From: Suillus spraguei
Lineage: Eukaryota; Basidiomycota; Agaricomycetes; Boletales; Suillaceae
DNA length: 64,000 nucleotides
Reading direction: 5' to 3'
Assembly (NCBI GenBank): GCA_016800925.1
Contig: JABCPU010000188.1
Span: forward strand, 1-64,000
The notes beneath the pieces are model-generated. The model ran no database searches and had not been told where the DNA came from. It worked only from the letters and a program-made list of their open reading frames with translations. The position numbers and the translations under genes are program-made. How positions within the stretch are numbered: the first letter of the stretch is position 1; the number at the start of each line of letters is the position of its first letter. Of the stretch, positions 53,130 to 64,000 are shown one piece after another.

Positions 53130-55258
53130 ATGACGTCGCAGCTGAGAGCACAGGCGACCGTGACAACCCCGAAGCGACCGCCGAAGATGGCATCAAATCA
53201 GTCCTTGAACCATCTCTTGAACTTCACGCTTCCTCCTAGGCAGGTTCAACCTCAGACCGTGCCTAGGAGGAGCAAGAAAGCTGCTCATTCAGCCGTGTGG
53301 AACAAGGAGAGTGAGTATTGTCTTCTGTACCGTATCGTGCTGCTTCTTACAGTGTCACAGGGTTCGTGAATGCGCAGTACCGGTTTGTTATGAACCCAAG
53401 CGGGGACTATACAGTCCACTTTGCGGATCCAGACATGTGAGGTTTCTGAAATATACTTCAACCACCCACATCTAACTGTTGATCTCCGAGTCAGCTTTTT
53501 CCAATGGCACGATATATTGCAGGTCATCATTCCACGGTCCTCGGCCCTAGCGTCTGCTGCTGTTGTCGACGGAGAGAATTATGTACAGGAGGAGGGGGTT
53601 AGAACCTGTCCCATCTGTTTGTCCCCTCCGACTGCTCCGCGGATGACAAAATGCGGGCATGTCAGTAAATGTCTTCTACTACATACCAACGACTGAATAT
53701 CATTTTTCAGGTATATTGTTTTCCTTGCATCTTACATTACCTGAGCATGTCGGATAAACTCAAATGGGTGCGATGTCCGGTCTGCTTCGATACGGTCAAC
53801 GAGAAACAGTTGAAAAGCGTCAAGTGGTATGATGGACCTCAGTTCCAAGAGGACGAACCTGCTGTTGCCAGTGGCTCCTCGCATGTCACACAGCTTTTGG
53901 ACCATGAGGCGACTCCTCGAGCTGGAACCGCAATGCGGATGCGCCTAATGCAACGTCCTCAGATGACAACCCTTGCATTACCACGCTCGCATACTTGGCC
54001 ATCGGACTTAATTCCACCTCATCAGGCTCCTTTTCACTTTCTTCCGGATGTGTACGACTATGCCAAGTTCATGCTTGCTACTCCTGAATATTTGATCGCT
54101 GATCTCTCCAACAATTTGGACGCGCTCGCCGTAGAACGCCGGATGATGGCTAGCATGCAAGATGAACTCAGTATTTCGTTTATTGATGCAGCTGATCAGA
54201 AGCTTCGCCATCAGATTGCTAAAGCAGCTGCATTAGAATCGCCACAGCTGAAGGAAGCCATCAACAGAACTCGCAAGGATCACGATGACATCATACGACG
54301 CCACAACCTTGAATGTGCACGCAAACTGGATGGGGAGATGAAAGGAGCTGCACTCCCCGAGGCCCCAGAAGCATTTCTCGCCACAGGTTCAAACTCTGGG
54401 ATTTTCCTATCTTCGCACACTCCTTTGTCGACCCCTGCCACTTCCAAATCGACACCAGAACTAGAACCCTTTTTAACTCTCTCTGCCAATGCTTCTAACA
54501 ATCGTAGTCACAGACAACGCCGTAACATTAACCCTCCTCCACCATCTACGCAGACCTACTACTACTACCAAGCAGCATCTGGCCTGCCCATCTATTTACA
54601 CCCTCTCGACATCAAGATCCTCTTCTCACATTTCAACAGCTATGCTTCATTCCCAGACACGATTACAATCCGCGTAGAATCTGCTACTGAAGGCACCGTC
54701 AACGACGACCTGCGCAAGAGGTGCAAGTACCTTGCACACACGCCAGAGGGTGCAGATGTTGTTTTCATCGAGGCGGACTTGGAAGGAGTTGTGGGTCAAG
54801 AGGGCCTCAAGAATTTTGAAGGGGCGATCAAACTCCGCAAGTCAAGGAAGAAGGAGAAAGGTAGGAAGGATGACCGCGCACGTGCGCGTGCAGAAGAACG
54901 TGAAAGAGAGAAGGTTGTTGCGCCGTGGACGGAGTCTGTGTTCTCCCTGCCTCTTTATCCCGTTGTTCATACCGTGGAAGTCGAGGGGATAGCAAGTCAC
55001 GAATCCTCCACCCCCCAAATGAGCGGTGCTTGGGGTTCGAGGAGCTTTGCGTCTGCTGTCCACTCCGCGTCGGGCACAGATCTCAGGCATCCGAATACAC
55101 ACAATCGCAGTGCAACTCAGGAAATCGGGGACGAGTGGGAATTAGATGCAGCTTGGCACGAACTTGAGCAGCGAAGCACAGCCGGACAAGGGAATAAGAA
55201 GAAGAAGGGTAACAAACTTGTCGTCCTGGGTGGCGGAGCGGGGGGACGAAGGCGATAG
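53130..55258 (+). CDS. RNF10-type RING E3 ubiquitin ligase
   Basis: ATG 53130 (MTSQLRAQATVTTPKRPPK). Early exons carry basic Pro-rich text, then FVNAQYRFVMNPSGDYTVHFADPD, the conserved RNF10 pre-RING block, and FFQWHDILQVII. The RING (C3HC4) [29 protein letters not shown] ... RCPVCFDTVN is assembled across an intron with donor GTCAGT (53659) and acceptor TTTCAG (53710); the join CGH|VYC restores the zinc ligands. The long last exon has SDLIPPHQAPFHFLPDVYDYAKFMLA, YYYQAASGLPIYLHPLDIKIL and RCKYLAHTPEGADVVFIEADLEG, a basic/Arg stretch, and ends KKKKGNKLVVLGGGAGGRRR. In animals and yeast (Mag2) such enzymes ubiquitinate stalled 40S ribosomal proteins; assigning that role here is inference from the family. 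A truncated copy of the 3' end lies at 59.8 kb. Confidence 0.88.
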
Positions 55259-56299
55259 ATTTTTATGCTGGAATGATTAAGTCGCCATCTATTATCTTCT
55301 TTGTAACAACAGCTACAGCATCACTTATTTTTAATTGTTGAAACGACCCAGTGATTTTTTACAGCTAGTCGGTTGGCCATGAGTCATGCCAGTGATCTCT
55401 GAACGTTAGGCCGGAGCATTGATAAACTTCAAAGAGTACTATATTAATTATTGGTGAAGGGTATTGTGAGATTGCGCCTCGAAGTTGGTACCACGGCGTA
55501 CAGGTACTACATGTTCCAAAACCGCTGGCAGAGAAACTGATATCTCAGGGAAGATACACGTGAAGTCAAAATCTGATATCAGTATAACCATAATCTCAAC
55601 CACTAGATCGATCAAAAAAAAATGGAAATAAAAATACCCGCAGGTAAATCTGATGAGTGTGTTAACACTGAGAAATTTCAAAGGTCTGTGTCAAGATGCA
55701 TACAACTGTATTTTATTCAGGATTAAGGAGTTTCCGAGTCACAGGTTACAGGCTGCTGGAAATACTTGCACACGACCAATTAGTTCTGGGCCATAGCAGT
55801 GCCAGGATGTCTGTAAAGATCATTCATATGCGCCAACAAGAATCACAGGGCTAACCTCCTGCCAGCGCTCGTATTTAATAAATGATGATTGGACCGTATC
55901 AAATGTGCCGTAGCGTATCAAGCGATTCCAGGCTGCGTAGAGTTGGCTGTTAGAGGTCCGCATTGGAATACAGAATCAGCAAGTCAGCCTGAGGGCTGCT
56001 GTGATTGCACAATGTTATTAATTAGCACAAGCAGGTATTAGACAGTATTCGCTAGCGAAGTGTGCTGTATGTCGTTTCTCACCGGGGTGAGAAGGGCAGC
56101 TTGGAACGAGTTCGTTGAACGAACAGAATTGAGTCAATTGTGGTGCAATATGTGACAACGAAATCACCGAGGAATTTCCACTCTGAGCCTACTTTCACAC
56201 GAAACATTACTATTCACACGCTCCCAGCCTCCCCTAGTACTACTGAATCAACGCCCATCGGTATCACCACCGTCTCCAAATCCTCAAGAAAACGTCAAG
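55259..56299. other. intergenic between RNF10 and RPL37
   Basis: No convincing gene. AT-rich with short A runs near 55616. The last ~160 bp are presumably the RPL37 promoter and 5' UTR. Confidence 0.45.
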
Positions 56300-57075
56300 A
56301 TGGTGAGTCTTGCCAGTTCGACGTCCGACACATGCGTGGAGTTTCATGAATGAAAAAATTGGATGGAATTGAGTGGTTGATGGGTGGATGCAGATGATAT
56401 ATGTTGGATGACAGTGTTCAACGGGAGTTATTTCGCGTGTCTTGCTAGTATACTTACTGTTTCGCATTCGCTGATGCCCTTTTAATCCTGTAGACAAAAG
56501 GTTTGTTTTGTTTGCATTTCACGGATCGGTTTTTTGATGTTTCCTGGATCTTCATGTTGATCAGGTACTTCTTCCTTTGGGTGCGTAGTCCTTTTCCCTT
56601 CGATCTGGAGTATATCTCATACGGATGGTTTCTATGTAGTAAGAGGCATACGAAGTCCCACACACTCTGCCGGCGCTGTGGTCGCCGTGCGTTCCACAGG
56701 CAACATAAGAGTACGTTTTGACACCTTTTTGCGAGGCACTATCTGACCTTGTGTTCGCTCGTCATTGCCCTGCTACCGTACCACCATCCTCATCTACGCC
56801 GAACGACTACATCATTGTCATCAACTAGCCTGTGCCCAGTGTGGCTACCCTGCGGCAAAGTTGCGCTCGTATGAGTGGGGTCAAAAAGCCAAGCGCAGAA
56901 AGACCACTGGTACCGGACGCATGCGCACGCTCAAGGATGTATCGAGGAGATTCAAGAACGGATTCAGGTGCGTCCTATTCCTATGCCCGCCGCAATCAAT
57001 ATTTTAATCGTATGGACTTGATACAGAGAAAACACCGTCGCGAAGAAACGTGTCAGGCCAACCGCAGAGGCATGA
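56300..57075 (+). CDS. RPL37: 60S ribosomal protein eL37, six exons with two micro-exons
   Basis: Exon 1 is only the ATG (56300-56302), followed directly by GTGAGT. Exon 2 is 7 nt (ACAAAAG, 56494-56500) and exon 3 is 16 nt (56565-56580). Exon 4 (56640-56710) carries [23 protein letters not shown], exon 5 (56829-56967) [20 protein letters not shown] and [11 protein letters not shown], and exon 6 (57027-57075) ends [15 protein letters not shown]. All joins are GT...AG and in phase, giving 94 residues with an intact C-x2-C...C-x2-C zinc site. eL37 is a structural protein of the large subunit. The gene is compact and shows no breaks. Confidence 0.95.
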
Positions 57076-58393
57076 GTTTGAGCGGAAATGCGATACCGCG
57101 CTTGCATGTTGTTTTACATACTTGAGAATTTTTAGCCTATGCTGCTCCCACCATTTTCTACGCTCGCACAGAACATATGATTCATGCCATGCCTCCTTGC
57201 CGATCGTAGGGCCTCAGTGAAGCGTTGAATGTCATTTGGCGAGTCTCATCTTTCTGACTATATAACTGCTCGTCCTCGTCCCCACTCCTTACGATCTCAA
57301 GGTCACTAGAACCCCTAAAGTTTGTACACATGGCAATCTATCAAACGATCATCTCAATCAGGATGTTGTACAGTTGTAGGTACCCAGTTGTACGAGTCAA
57401 GAATAAGACTTCATTCCGAGGTGGTACCGTAAACTCAATAGGTTGAACCTTGATCTTATCCTACTACCGCTCTCACATGTCAAAGGTGCACTCGCCGAGG
57501 TCCATATAGCCCATCATCACATCCCTTTCGTTCTCACCCTCAGCACTCGATAGCGATACCAGATCTAAGGACGAATCCGTCTCATCAGCTAAATCTAGTC
57601 AACCCCTCCCACCACTTCCCCCGAATATTCAAAGCTGATATCACATTCGACTTAGTGTTTATCAGTGTCATTCAGAATGACTAGCCTTACTCTATCCCTG
57701 TCGAGATCGAACACGCATTCATCTGGTCGCAAGTACCCACCTTCCATCCTGACGGAAATCGATGCATGGATTTGACAGATGGTGGGTGTAGGTTACGGGC
57801 AGCGACGAGCTTCCACCCTCACCGTCCACCCTACCGGAACCTCTGCCTGCCCTAGCGGAGTGGGGAATCACAGTGGACATTTTAGTTCGCAGTCCCAGGG
57901 GCAGTCTAGAGATCGATTGAAGAGATGGCGAGGAATGCTGGAAGGGAAATAGATGGTTTTGTGAAAGGAAGGTGGGTGGAAAGCGAATGGGAGACTGCAT
58001 GGTTTATCAATCCCTCAGTGAATAAATGAGCTCTGGCTAAGCTGCGTCAGACGCTAAGCATGTGCAGACGCTGCAAAGCGTTCGTGAACTAGCACATGTA
58101 CATGTGTTTGCGCAACACTTATAGATTAGACCGATATTAGACATTAGAATGCTCATGCTCAAACTGGTGAGACTCAGATATTAGTTGACATTGTCAGATT
58201 TTGTAAGCACAATGCTCCTTTCCTGTGTATAAAGCGGCCTCGGGCGCAATTGTATCTACCACCTCATTTTTGCCGCTCTTCACAGTGTCATGTTGTGCGA
58301 TTGCGTGAACAGCATTTGTCGACCGCATTGGAGAAGACTGCTCGACAACATTTGAACTCGTAGCAGCCACTACAACCTTTGAGGGCACCATTA
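57076..58393. other. intergenic, no gene recognised
   Basis: Short ORFs only (for example 57719-58000 minus, low complexity). Some A/T-rich and CACC-rich patches; nothing supportable. Confidence 0.4.
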
Positions 58394-59045
58394 ACTTACT
58401 CTTCCTACAAGACGTCGGAAGACGCTGATACCTGTCTTCGTCGCTCATTCCTTTTCCCTCTCAATATCTACGTTGACGAATTCAATGACACAATTCTAAC
58501 AAACCATCAGGCGATTATTGTACTAAGTTTCGCAAACAGACATGAAGCACACACGTCACTCATAATATAAAACACTTACTTTAGTTCGGACACCTGAAGG
58601 AAGCCGAACACGCTCCATTGAACGCGCCAGAACACACCCGACTACCTTGCAATGCTAACCCATCCTGGAGTGCCTCCCCATCGCCTAGATTTAAAACAAA
58701 ACTGCGTGTGCGCCATTCAACGAAACCTCTCTGTAAAAGAAGGATTGGTTAGAAATGCGCGGGTGCACATAGTGGCTCTACATCGTCGTTTTTGACTCAT
58801 CAATACATTTGAGAGCCACTGCATTCCCCGTGCTAACTTTGCGTTCCTTCCAAATCGTTCATCGTGGACGGTAAATCGAAGACAGTTTCCCTTGCGGCCT
58901 GCGTATGCAACCGTGTCAAGGGTTACAGACGCTGGCGCGCACCGTACTTGACCTTCGAACGGATCCTTTTAATCACGGTCAATTGTGAGAACGCGAAGAG
59001 ACACAGGACAGTGCAAACATTGTATTTCCTGAATTGCTATTATAA
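58394..59045 (+). pseudogene. decayed Helitron Pif1-helicase C-terminal fragment
   Basis: In scattered frames the plus strand shows ADTCLRRSFLFPLNIYVDEFNDTIL, LKEAEHAPLNAPEHT, VPPHRLDLKQNCVCAIQRNLSVKE, PLRPAYATV, LARTVLDLRTDPF and HGQL, in the same order as the helicase of the Helitron at 18954-27842. Multiple frameshifts and stops; the N-terminal Rep and Walker motifs are absent. Likely a 3' fragment of a second, plus-oriented Helitron. Confidence 0.7.
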
Positions 59046-59767
59046 AAATCAATGCATAGTACATATTATCGTGGTTACATGGAGCCGACCGAAGGAGTGT
59101 CCTTGTTACGATAAAAAGTAATGTACAGCAATCTAAAGCAATGTAATCACCCCAATTCATGTTCGGCTCAGACCCATATATTGTTTTACATCATTTTATT
59201 GTTTTATAACGTCATATCTAGGAAAGGAGCACCGGCTGGGGATATCTGAGTCTCACCAGTTTACTGATGTCATAGAGCTCTACGATTTGTTTGTCTTTGC
59301 GAACGAGTTTCATCTTATTCACCACTATCTTCACGACATCGCACCATTCGATCATGGCATCGAGTCCTTTGAAAAAGAGCCAAGCTATTCGCAGCGGCAA
59401 GAAATAAAAATCGGAGCTGCATACCAATGTTTCCGCATGCAAGATTCTTTTCGTTGGTCCGACGACTTGGTAACGCACAAGCATCCCGGATGACGTGCAA
59501 ATGTTCTGCCCTGAGTGGATGCTTGTACACGAGCGTATTCACCAGAAATACGTAAGTTGGCGTCGTAGGTGCCAACGCACAGAGCAAAGAAGTCTAAGCA
59601 AGAGGTTTGTCATCGAATACGATAAGAATAAGCTGGGAAACATACTGCGGTGTTGTTGCAGAGTCATGTATAATCTTTGAGAGCGTATTTTCCGAACAGG
59701 GAGCGACAAGAACAATGTCAGCCCACCTCCTCAACTCGATATGTAGGCTCGGATCTCTAATCTTGTA

Positions 59768-60275
59768 TGTGAAAAAGAGAAGGTTATTGCGCCGTGGCTG
59801 GAGTCTGTGCCTCTTGATCCCGTTGTTCTACCCCCCAGATGAGCGGTGCTTGAGGTTCGAGGAGCTTTGGATCTGCTGTCCACCCCGCATCGGGCACAGA
59901 TCTCAGGCATCCGAATACCACAATCGCAATGGAAGTCAGGAGATCGGGGACGAGTGGGAATTAGATGCAGCTTGGCACGACCTTGAGCAGCGAAGCACAG
60001 CCGGACAAGGGAATAAGAAGAAGGATAACAAGATTGTCGTCATGGGCGGCGGAGCGGGGGGACGAAGGCGATATATATTTTTTGCTAGAATGATGAACCA
60101 TGTCTTCTTCGTAACAACAGCTACACTTTTTTTTATTGACGCAGTAGCTAGACGGTCGGCGTTTGTTGAGAATTTGCAAGCATGTACATGTGACGTGTAT
60201 GTTTTGAAAGTAATAATACCATATGGTTCTGTGTACCACAAGACCAGCCGTCGTGCTAGTGATCCCGGAGCGAAT
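59768..60275 (+). pseudogene. truncated copy of the RNF10 homologue's 3' end
   Basis: From GAAAAAGAGAAGGTTATTGC the sequence tracks 54905-55390 closely: VIAPWLESV, a deletion where LPLYPVVHTVE should be, CGGGCACAGATCTCAGGCATC, EIGDEWELDAAWHDLEQRSTAGQG, KKKDNKIVVMGGGAGGRRR, then a changed codon (TAT for the TAG stop) and part of the parent's 3' flank. It has no promoter, start or RING. Located about 700 bp after the decayed Helitron helicase, in the same orientation. Confidence 0.82.
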
Positions 60276-61014
60276 TTAGTTTAGGTTGCTGGCTGCTAGA
60301 CCAACTAATTCTCATCAGAACTCAAAACATGACGTCATTTAGTGCTACGTGTTACTTACTCCGGTTGAACGACGTCAGACTTATCGGCGGCGCTTACTTG
60401 TTCGCAAGACGCCGAGCGAATTGTTCCGGTGACAAACAGCCGTTATCATAATGTGGAGCAGATCAAACACATCGTTACCGCCGATAATTTCCGTTACATA
60501 AATTGATATACATCATGCCTAGCGTCCTCGAAGAAGAATCGAGCCTCCAGTAGTCCTAAACCATTGGTTAGAACTCACTGTGCGGATATTGAACGTGCCA
60601 GTATTAATATCATGTACAGGGTGGTTTATGAACGTGTCCAACAGAGTTGCGTCGTCAGAGTGATGAAAATAAGTAAAAAAATATCAGAGTCTGGGAAGTA
60701 GTAAAGATGCCAGCTGTTATCAAATTACACGGAAAAAAAGTTCACTTGATCCAATTGGGGGGTGGTTGTGCAGCACGAAACGTGATCTGAAGTCGACTGG
60801 TGGACAACACGCCAACATCTGGTGACACAAGCACAGAAGAATGCCGATGCATGGAGGATGAGATCCCGAAGGGGACATAATCAAGTCGGCGATTGACACC
60901 ACTCGTTAGAGACAATCTTGGAAGTAGTGGGCCATGTTCAGAGTGTATGATAAGCGCAACAAATTTTGGAATACGAACCTCCATTACGCGTAGGAGATAG
61001 CCCATGGTCTCCTT
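60276..61014. other. intergenic, no gene recognised
   Basis: No supported ORF; AT-rich with no repeat structure that I could confirm. Confidence 0.4.
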
Positions 61015-61215
61015 TCAAGGACGACGAGGTCGCTGAGTGGTAGGTGAGTTATGAGATTGTTTTCGTGCCTCCTCCTCCATTCGACCCAGCTTGCGTCTCG
61101 CTTTCTCTTCTGCAACTCTCCTGGACTCTGTCCACAATTCGAGAGTGTAGTCATGCAGAGTTTTGGAGTATGATATCAATGGATCCTGTTTAAAGCTAGA
61201 CGTTGGACTGGACAT
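61015..61215 (-). CDS. short hypothetical helical protein
   Basis: A 66-residue ORF, MSSPTSSFKQDPLISYSKTLHDY, then a strongly helical basic/acidic stretch (LWTESRRVAEEKARRKLGRMEEEARKQ) and a basic tail. A Ser/Thr start, amphipathic helix and protein-like codon use support a real small gene; no intron is needed. I do not recognise the family. It might be a small kinetochore, mitochondrial or chromatin protein, but nothing in the sequence decides this. Confidence 0.45.
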   Translation of the reverse strand: MSSPTSSFKQDPLISYSKTLHDYTLELWTESRRVAEEKARRKLGRMEEEARKQSHNSPTTQRPRRP

Positions 61216-62317
61216 GGGCGCTGATGCAGAATCAGGAAGAGTAACGAAGCGGGCGAGGGATAAGCTTTCGGAAAAACAAGAACAAGAATAAAACGCACCG
61301 CAAGAGGGAAATATATACGGTGACTCAATGCCACATGAGCGCGACGCGAACCATTCGGATCACTTGGGCCGTCCCATTCGCTCCACAACATATATCTTGT
61401 CCCCACGGCATCACACCTGCCGTTGCAACCTCCATTTATTTACTCCACGTCGTTCGACTCACGTGGCAACGCTAGGACGCAATTGACTCTGCTGCCCTGA
61501 AAGGGCAGTAGGGCTTGAAGAAAGGAAGAGGACGAACAAAGAATTCCTCGGATCTGTCATGCCTACATCTCCTCAACTTTAATTAGGAGGGTCACTTCGA
61601 AAGTTGATCATCTCACACTGCTTGTACCCCAATTTTGAACATTGGAGTAAAGTTTACACATTTACAATTGCCCTGCCTTCCTAGTATGTCACTTTACTCA
61701 TCTCGCAACAGAACACGGTCACTCATCTTTTAGTATATCTCAGGGGGACCGTTCATGGACAATAAACTTCATTTGTTCTGCGCCGGAGGGAATTCTAGTG
61801 ATGTAAAGAACTCACAAGATCTAATTGGTTGCTCAAACTTAAAGTCCAGAACCGACATAAATAGCTAAGCTGGTCGTGAAGTCAGCTTGTGTCAGCTCCA
61901 CTGGCACATCAGTCTCTACCTTTGCAGGCGCAATCGCGGCTGCAATTATTCTTTAGATGGGTGTCGAGTGCTAAACGGGTATCACCAAGGACCCAAAGGG
62001 TTCTATCAATTGTCCGGAAATTGAAGTTGAACAACGTTCAACAACAAACGTCATCGGTTCCAAACATAATAATGAGGAAAAAACCTTCAAAACACTTCGC
62101 ACACTTTCCGGCTATGCAGGCAGTTTGAACGAAAAATTAGAGCACTGTTACTCCTGGAGAGTAAGGTTCATGTAAGTCGCCTTTGATGTCTGATATATGG
62201 TAGTGGAATAAGTACGATCTATAAGGTAACATAAGTCCATCAATTTCACACCAAAAAGGGTCGGGAATGGTGGAAATGTGAAACGGGTGTTAGCCAAGAG
62301 AAAGCACGAACAACGCG
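61216..62317. other. intergenic, no gene recognised
   Basis: One plus-strand ORF (61889-62128) begins at a GTG and has no domain; not called. The remainder is AT-rich 3' flank of the channel gene. Confidence 0.4.
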
Positions 62318-64000
62318 TCACGCGTGTGTTCGCGTAGATGTACTCCGTTTAGGCAGGATGACGTCTCTCGCGTGGACATCAAGGGCCACGTGTATGTCGT
62401 GATATTTCCGCAAGTCAATTGCCTCCGTTTTGGCCACCCCCGCTGTATCATTCGGAAGCCAAATGATCGGTGCTGGGGCAAGTAACTCGGGCGCATACAT
62501 GATACCCGACATCTCTTCGGCATGGTCCCCAAAGGATAACGGAGGAAGGTGAGGAGGAGCATCAGGATGCGTTCTGGCTGCCCGTTCTGTAGCGATTAGA
62601 TCATTCAGGGTTTCTGTTCCTATAAGACTATATTAGTACATTGATGGTGTTTCAGACAAACGTTCGTACGAAGTGGCAGCGGACCACGATGACTTGAAGC
62701 CGATGGCATAACTGCTAACGTGAGAGACATCATTTCGAGGACAGAAGCCATTGAGCCTCTTGTGCGGTTCCCTCTAGCTGTGATCATGCTGCGATTCTCG
62801 TCATCGGTATCAGTACGATTATCAGACTCCAACGCCCTGCGAAATACTCTAAGAGACTCTTGGGTGTTCTCAGGTAACGCTTGGAGGCTTGCAAGCCTCG
62901 TTTTGTGCATGGTGTGAACTTCCACTATCCCCGCCACAACGAGAGCTATGCCCAAAAGTATTCCTCCTTCTATCCAGAGCGCCGACTGAGAAAAATTAAA
63001 CCTAGAAGTAGAGGCTGTAGCGCAAGGAGTGTGCCCAATCGCTTCAGCAACCAGATCTGCAGAAGCCCCCCAGTCTCCGAAAGAGTTCGGGCGTAAACAT
63101 ATCCAACAAGATATCTATGAGCTGAGAAGCGGTCATTTCGCTCTGCGGTATGGTATGAAACAAAATGACGCACCAACAAAAGTCAAAAATAGAAGAATCA
63201 CAACAGCCGGCCCGATCAAAGGGAAAATGAGAGAAAATGCCGATGCAAAAACCATGGACAATACACAAGCACTTGCAGCATAAGAAGCGTCGCAAGTTGT
63301 CGGATATACAGCTGGTCAATGATATAAGTTTATCGTAATCGAAATTGAGTTAAGCGTCATACCTCGGAAACGCTGTCTTGGGGTGACGGCGTCTTGTTCC
63401 GCATGAAGAACACACCACAATCGGAAGGGTTGTAACAACATTAACCCAGGGAATATAACAGCGACATTGATGACGAAAACGAAAGCAAAAGCGCTCATAT
63501 AGACATAACCGGTTGCGACCGTTTTAGCAATGTCAACCTCAAGGCTGAATGCCTCTAACGCGAAAAGGAGAGCACCGGCGGTGATAGTAAATGCGGCAAC
63601 CATAACTGTTATAGTGTAAAACACAAGTTTGACGGCGAGCATTCGAACTCCGGACAGGGATACAATACCACTCCATCCAGCTGCCCCTATACCATACCCT
63701 GATGAGCATTACACTTGGTAAGCATGCCGTGAATACACCTACGTTTTACGATCGTGAGTGCAATCACCGTGAAAAGTGTAGCGCCAACCGCGGGAGCAAG
63801 GGATGTTGCCAATCCGGAGACAAGGTGCCCATGGTCTGAAAGGGGGCGAACGAAAGGTAAATAATGCTCCACACTAGAGGCGGTGCCGAGGGCAAGTACC
63901 GCAACAGCCGTGACTATACGGAGTTTCAACATCGATATTTCCTCGATATATTGGGAAAACGTAACTTACGACCAGCGGCGAGGAGTATATTAACCACCAC
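62318..64000 (-). CDS. CSC1/OSCA-type calcium-permeable stress-gated channel (RSN1/PHM7 family), C-terminal part
   Basis: Runs off the right edge; only the C-terminal half is here, ending at TGA 62318. Exons carry TM helices (LRIVTAVAVLALGTASSV, VGATLFTVIALTIV, FVINVAVIFPGLMLLQPFRLW), the signature HAEQDAVTPRQRFR and the family-typical ETGGLLQIWLLKRLGTLLALQPLLLGLIFLSRR. Another helix follows (GIALVVAGIVEVHTMHKTRL), then the tail YAPELLAPAPIIWLPNDTAG and YHDIHVALDVHARDV typical of fungal members. Such proteins are plasma-membrane cation channels opened by osmotic stress. At least six short introns are needed; the N-terminal half lies outside the window. Confidence 0.85.

Noticed and set aside
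54842..55102. Antisense ORF within RNF10
   Set aside because: Opposite the Arg/Glu-rich coding exon; a shadow.
61889..62128. Plus ORF with basic text
   Set aside because: Starts at GTG, no domain, no ATG in context.
1..64000. CRISPR arrays, bacterial operons, ribosome-binding sites
   Set aside because: The window is eukaryotic; direct repeats found are LTRs, TIRs and minisatellites, not spaced arrays.
1..64000. tRNA genes
   Set aside because: No cloverleaf could be confirmed by eye; a tRNAscan run would be needed.

Overview
The window is nuclear DNA of a filamentous basidiomycete, most likely a mushroom-forming agaricomycete. Evidence for this is genes broken by many introns of about 50-60 nt with GT...AG ends, fungal housekeeping genes (SYO1, SIN3, SHO1, an RNF10-type E3, a WBP11-like splicing factor, RPL37, a CSC1-type channel), and repeat families typical of Agaricomycetes: NACHT-WD40 NLR-like genes, Pif1-type Helitrons, RNase-H-bearing LINEs and Ty3/gypsy elements. 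The species cannot be named from the sequence alone.

Layout. (1) 1-9.5 kb is a transposon graveyard: the 5' half of a minus-strand Ty3/gypsy element, a LINE-type retrotransposon with one long open ORF and a poly(A) tail, and a broken ankyrin-repeat gene. (2) 10.4-11.9 kb holds an intron-rich beta-hydroxyacid dehydrogenase gene. (3) 13.7-30.7 kb is a nest of decayed elements. Two paralogous, internally deleted NLR-WD40 pseudogenes (13.7-16.7 and 28.8-30.1 kb) flank a small secreted cysteine-rich protein gene and an 8.9 kb Helitron-like element (18954-27842). That element has 108-bp inverted termini, a broken Rep-helicase gene and two inverted copies of an accessory ORF. Two solo LTRs, a further LTR-like insertion and a TIR element sit inside it, most with visible target duplications. 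(4) 33.5-57.1 kb is conserved gene space: SYO1, a single-pass membrane protein, SIN3, an unknown gene, SHO1, two F-box genes, a small membrane protein, WBP11, RNF10 and RPL37. (5) 58.4-60.3 kb holds a second decayed Helitron helicase fragment and, just after it, a truncated copy of the RNF10 3' end. (6) The right edge is cut inside a CSC1/OSCA-type channel gene.

The most noteworthy region is the Helitron-like element. It has near-identical long inverted ends, a perfect 43-bp-arm palindrome at one end, and a conserved accessory ORF at both ends that may encode an OB-fold, ssDNA-binding-type protein. Other points of interest are a GGGTTTT slippery site lying directly on the gag stop of the gypsy element, and the 7-nt and 16-nt micro-exons of RPL37. 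All domain and family calls rest on reading motifs by eye; no database search was run.
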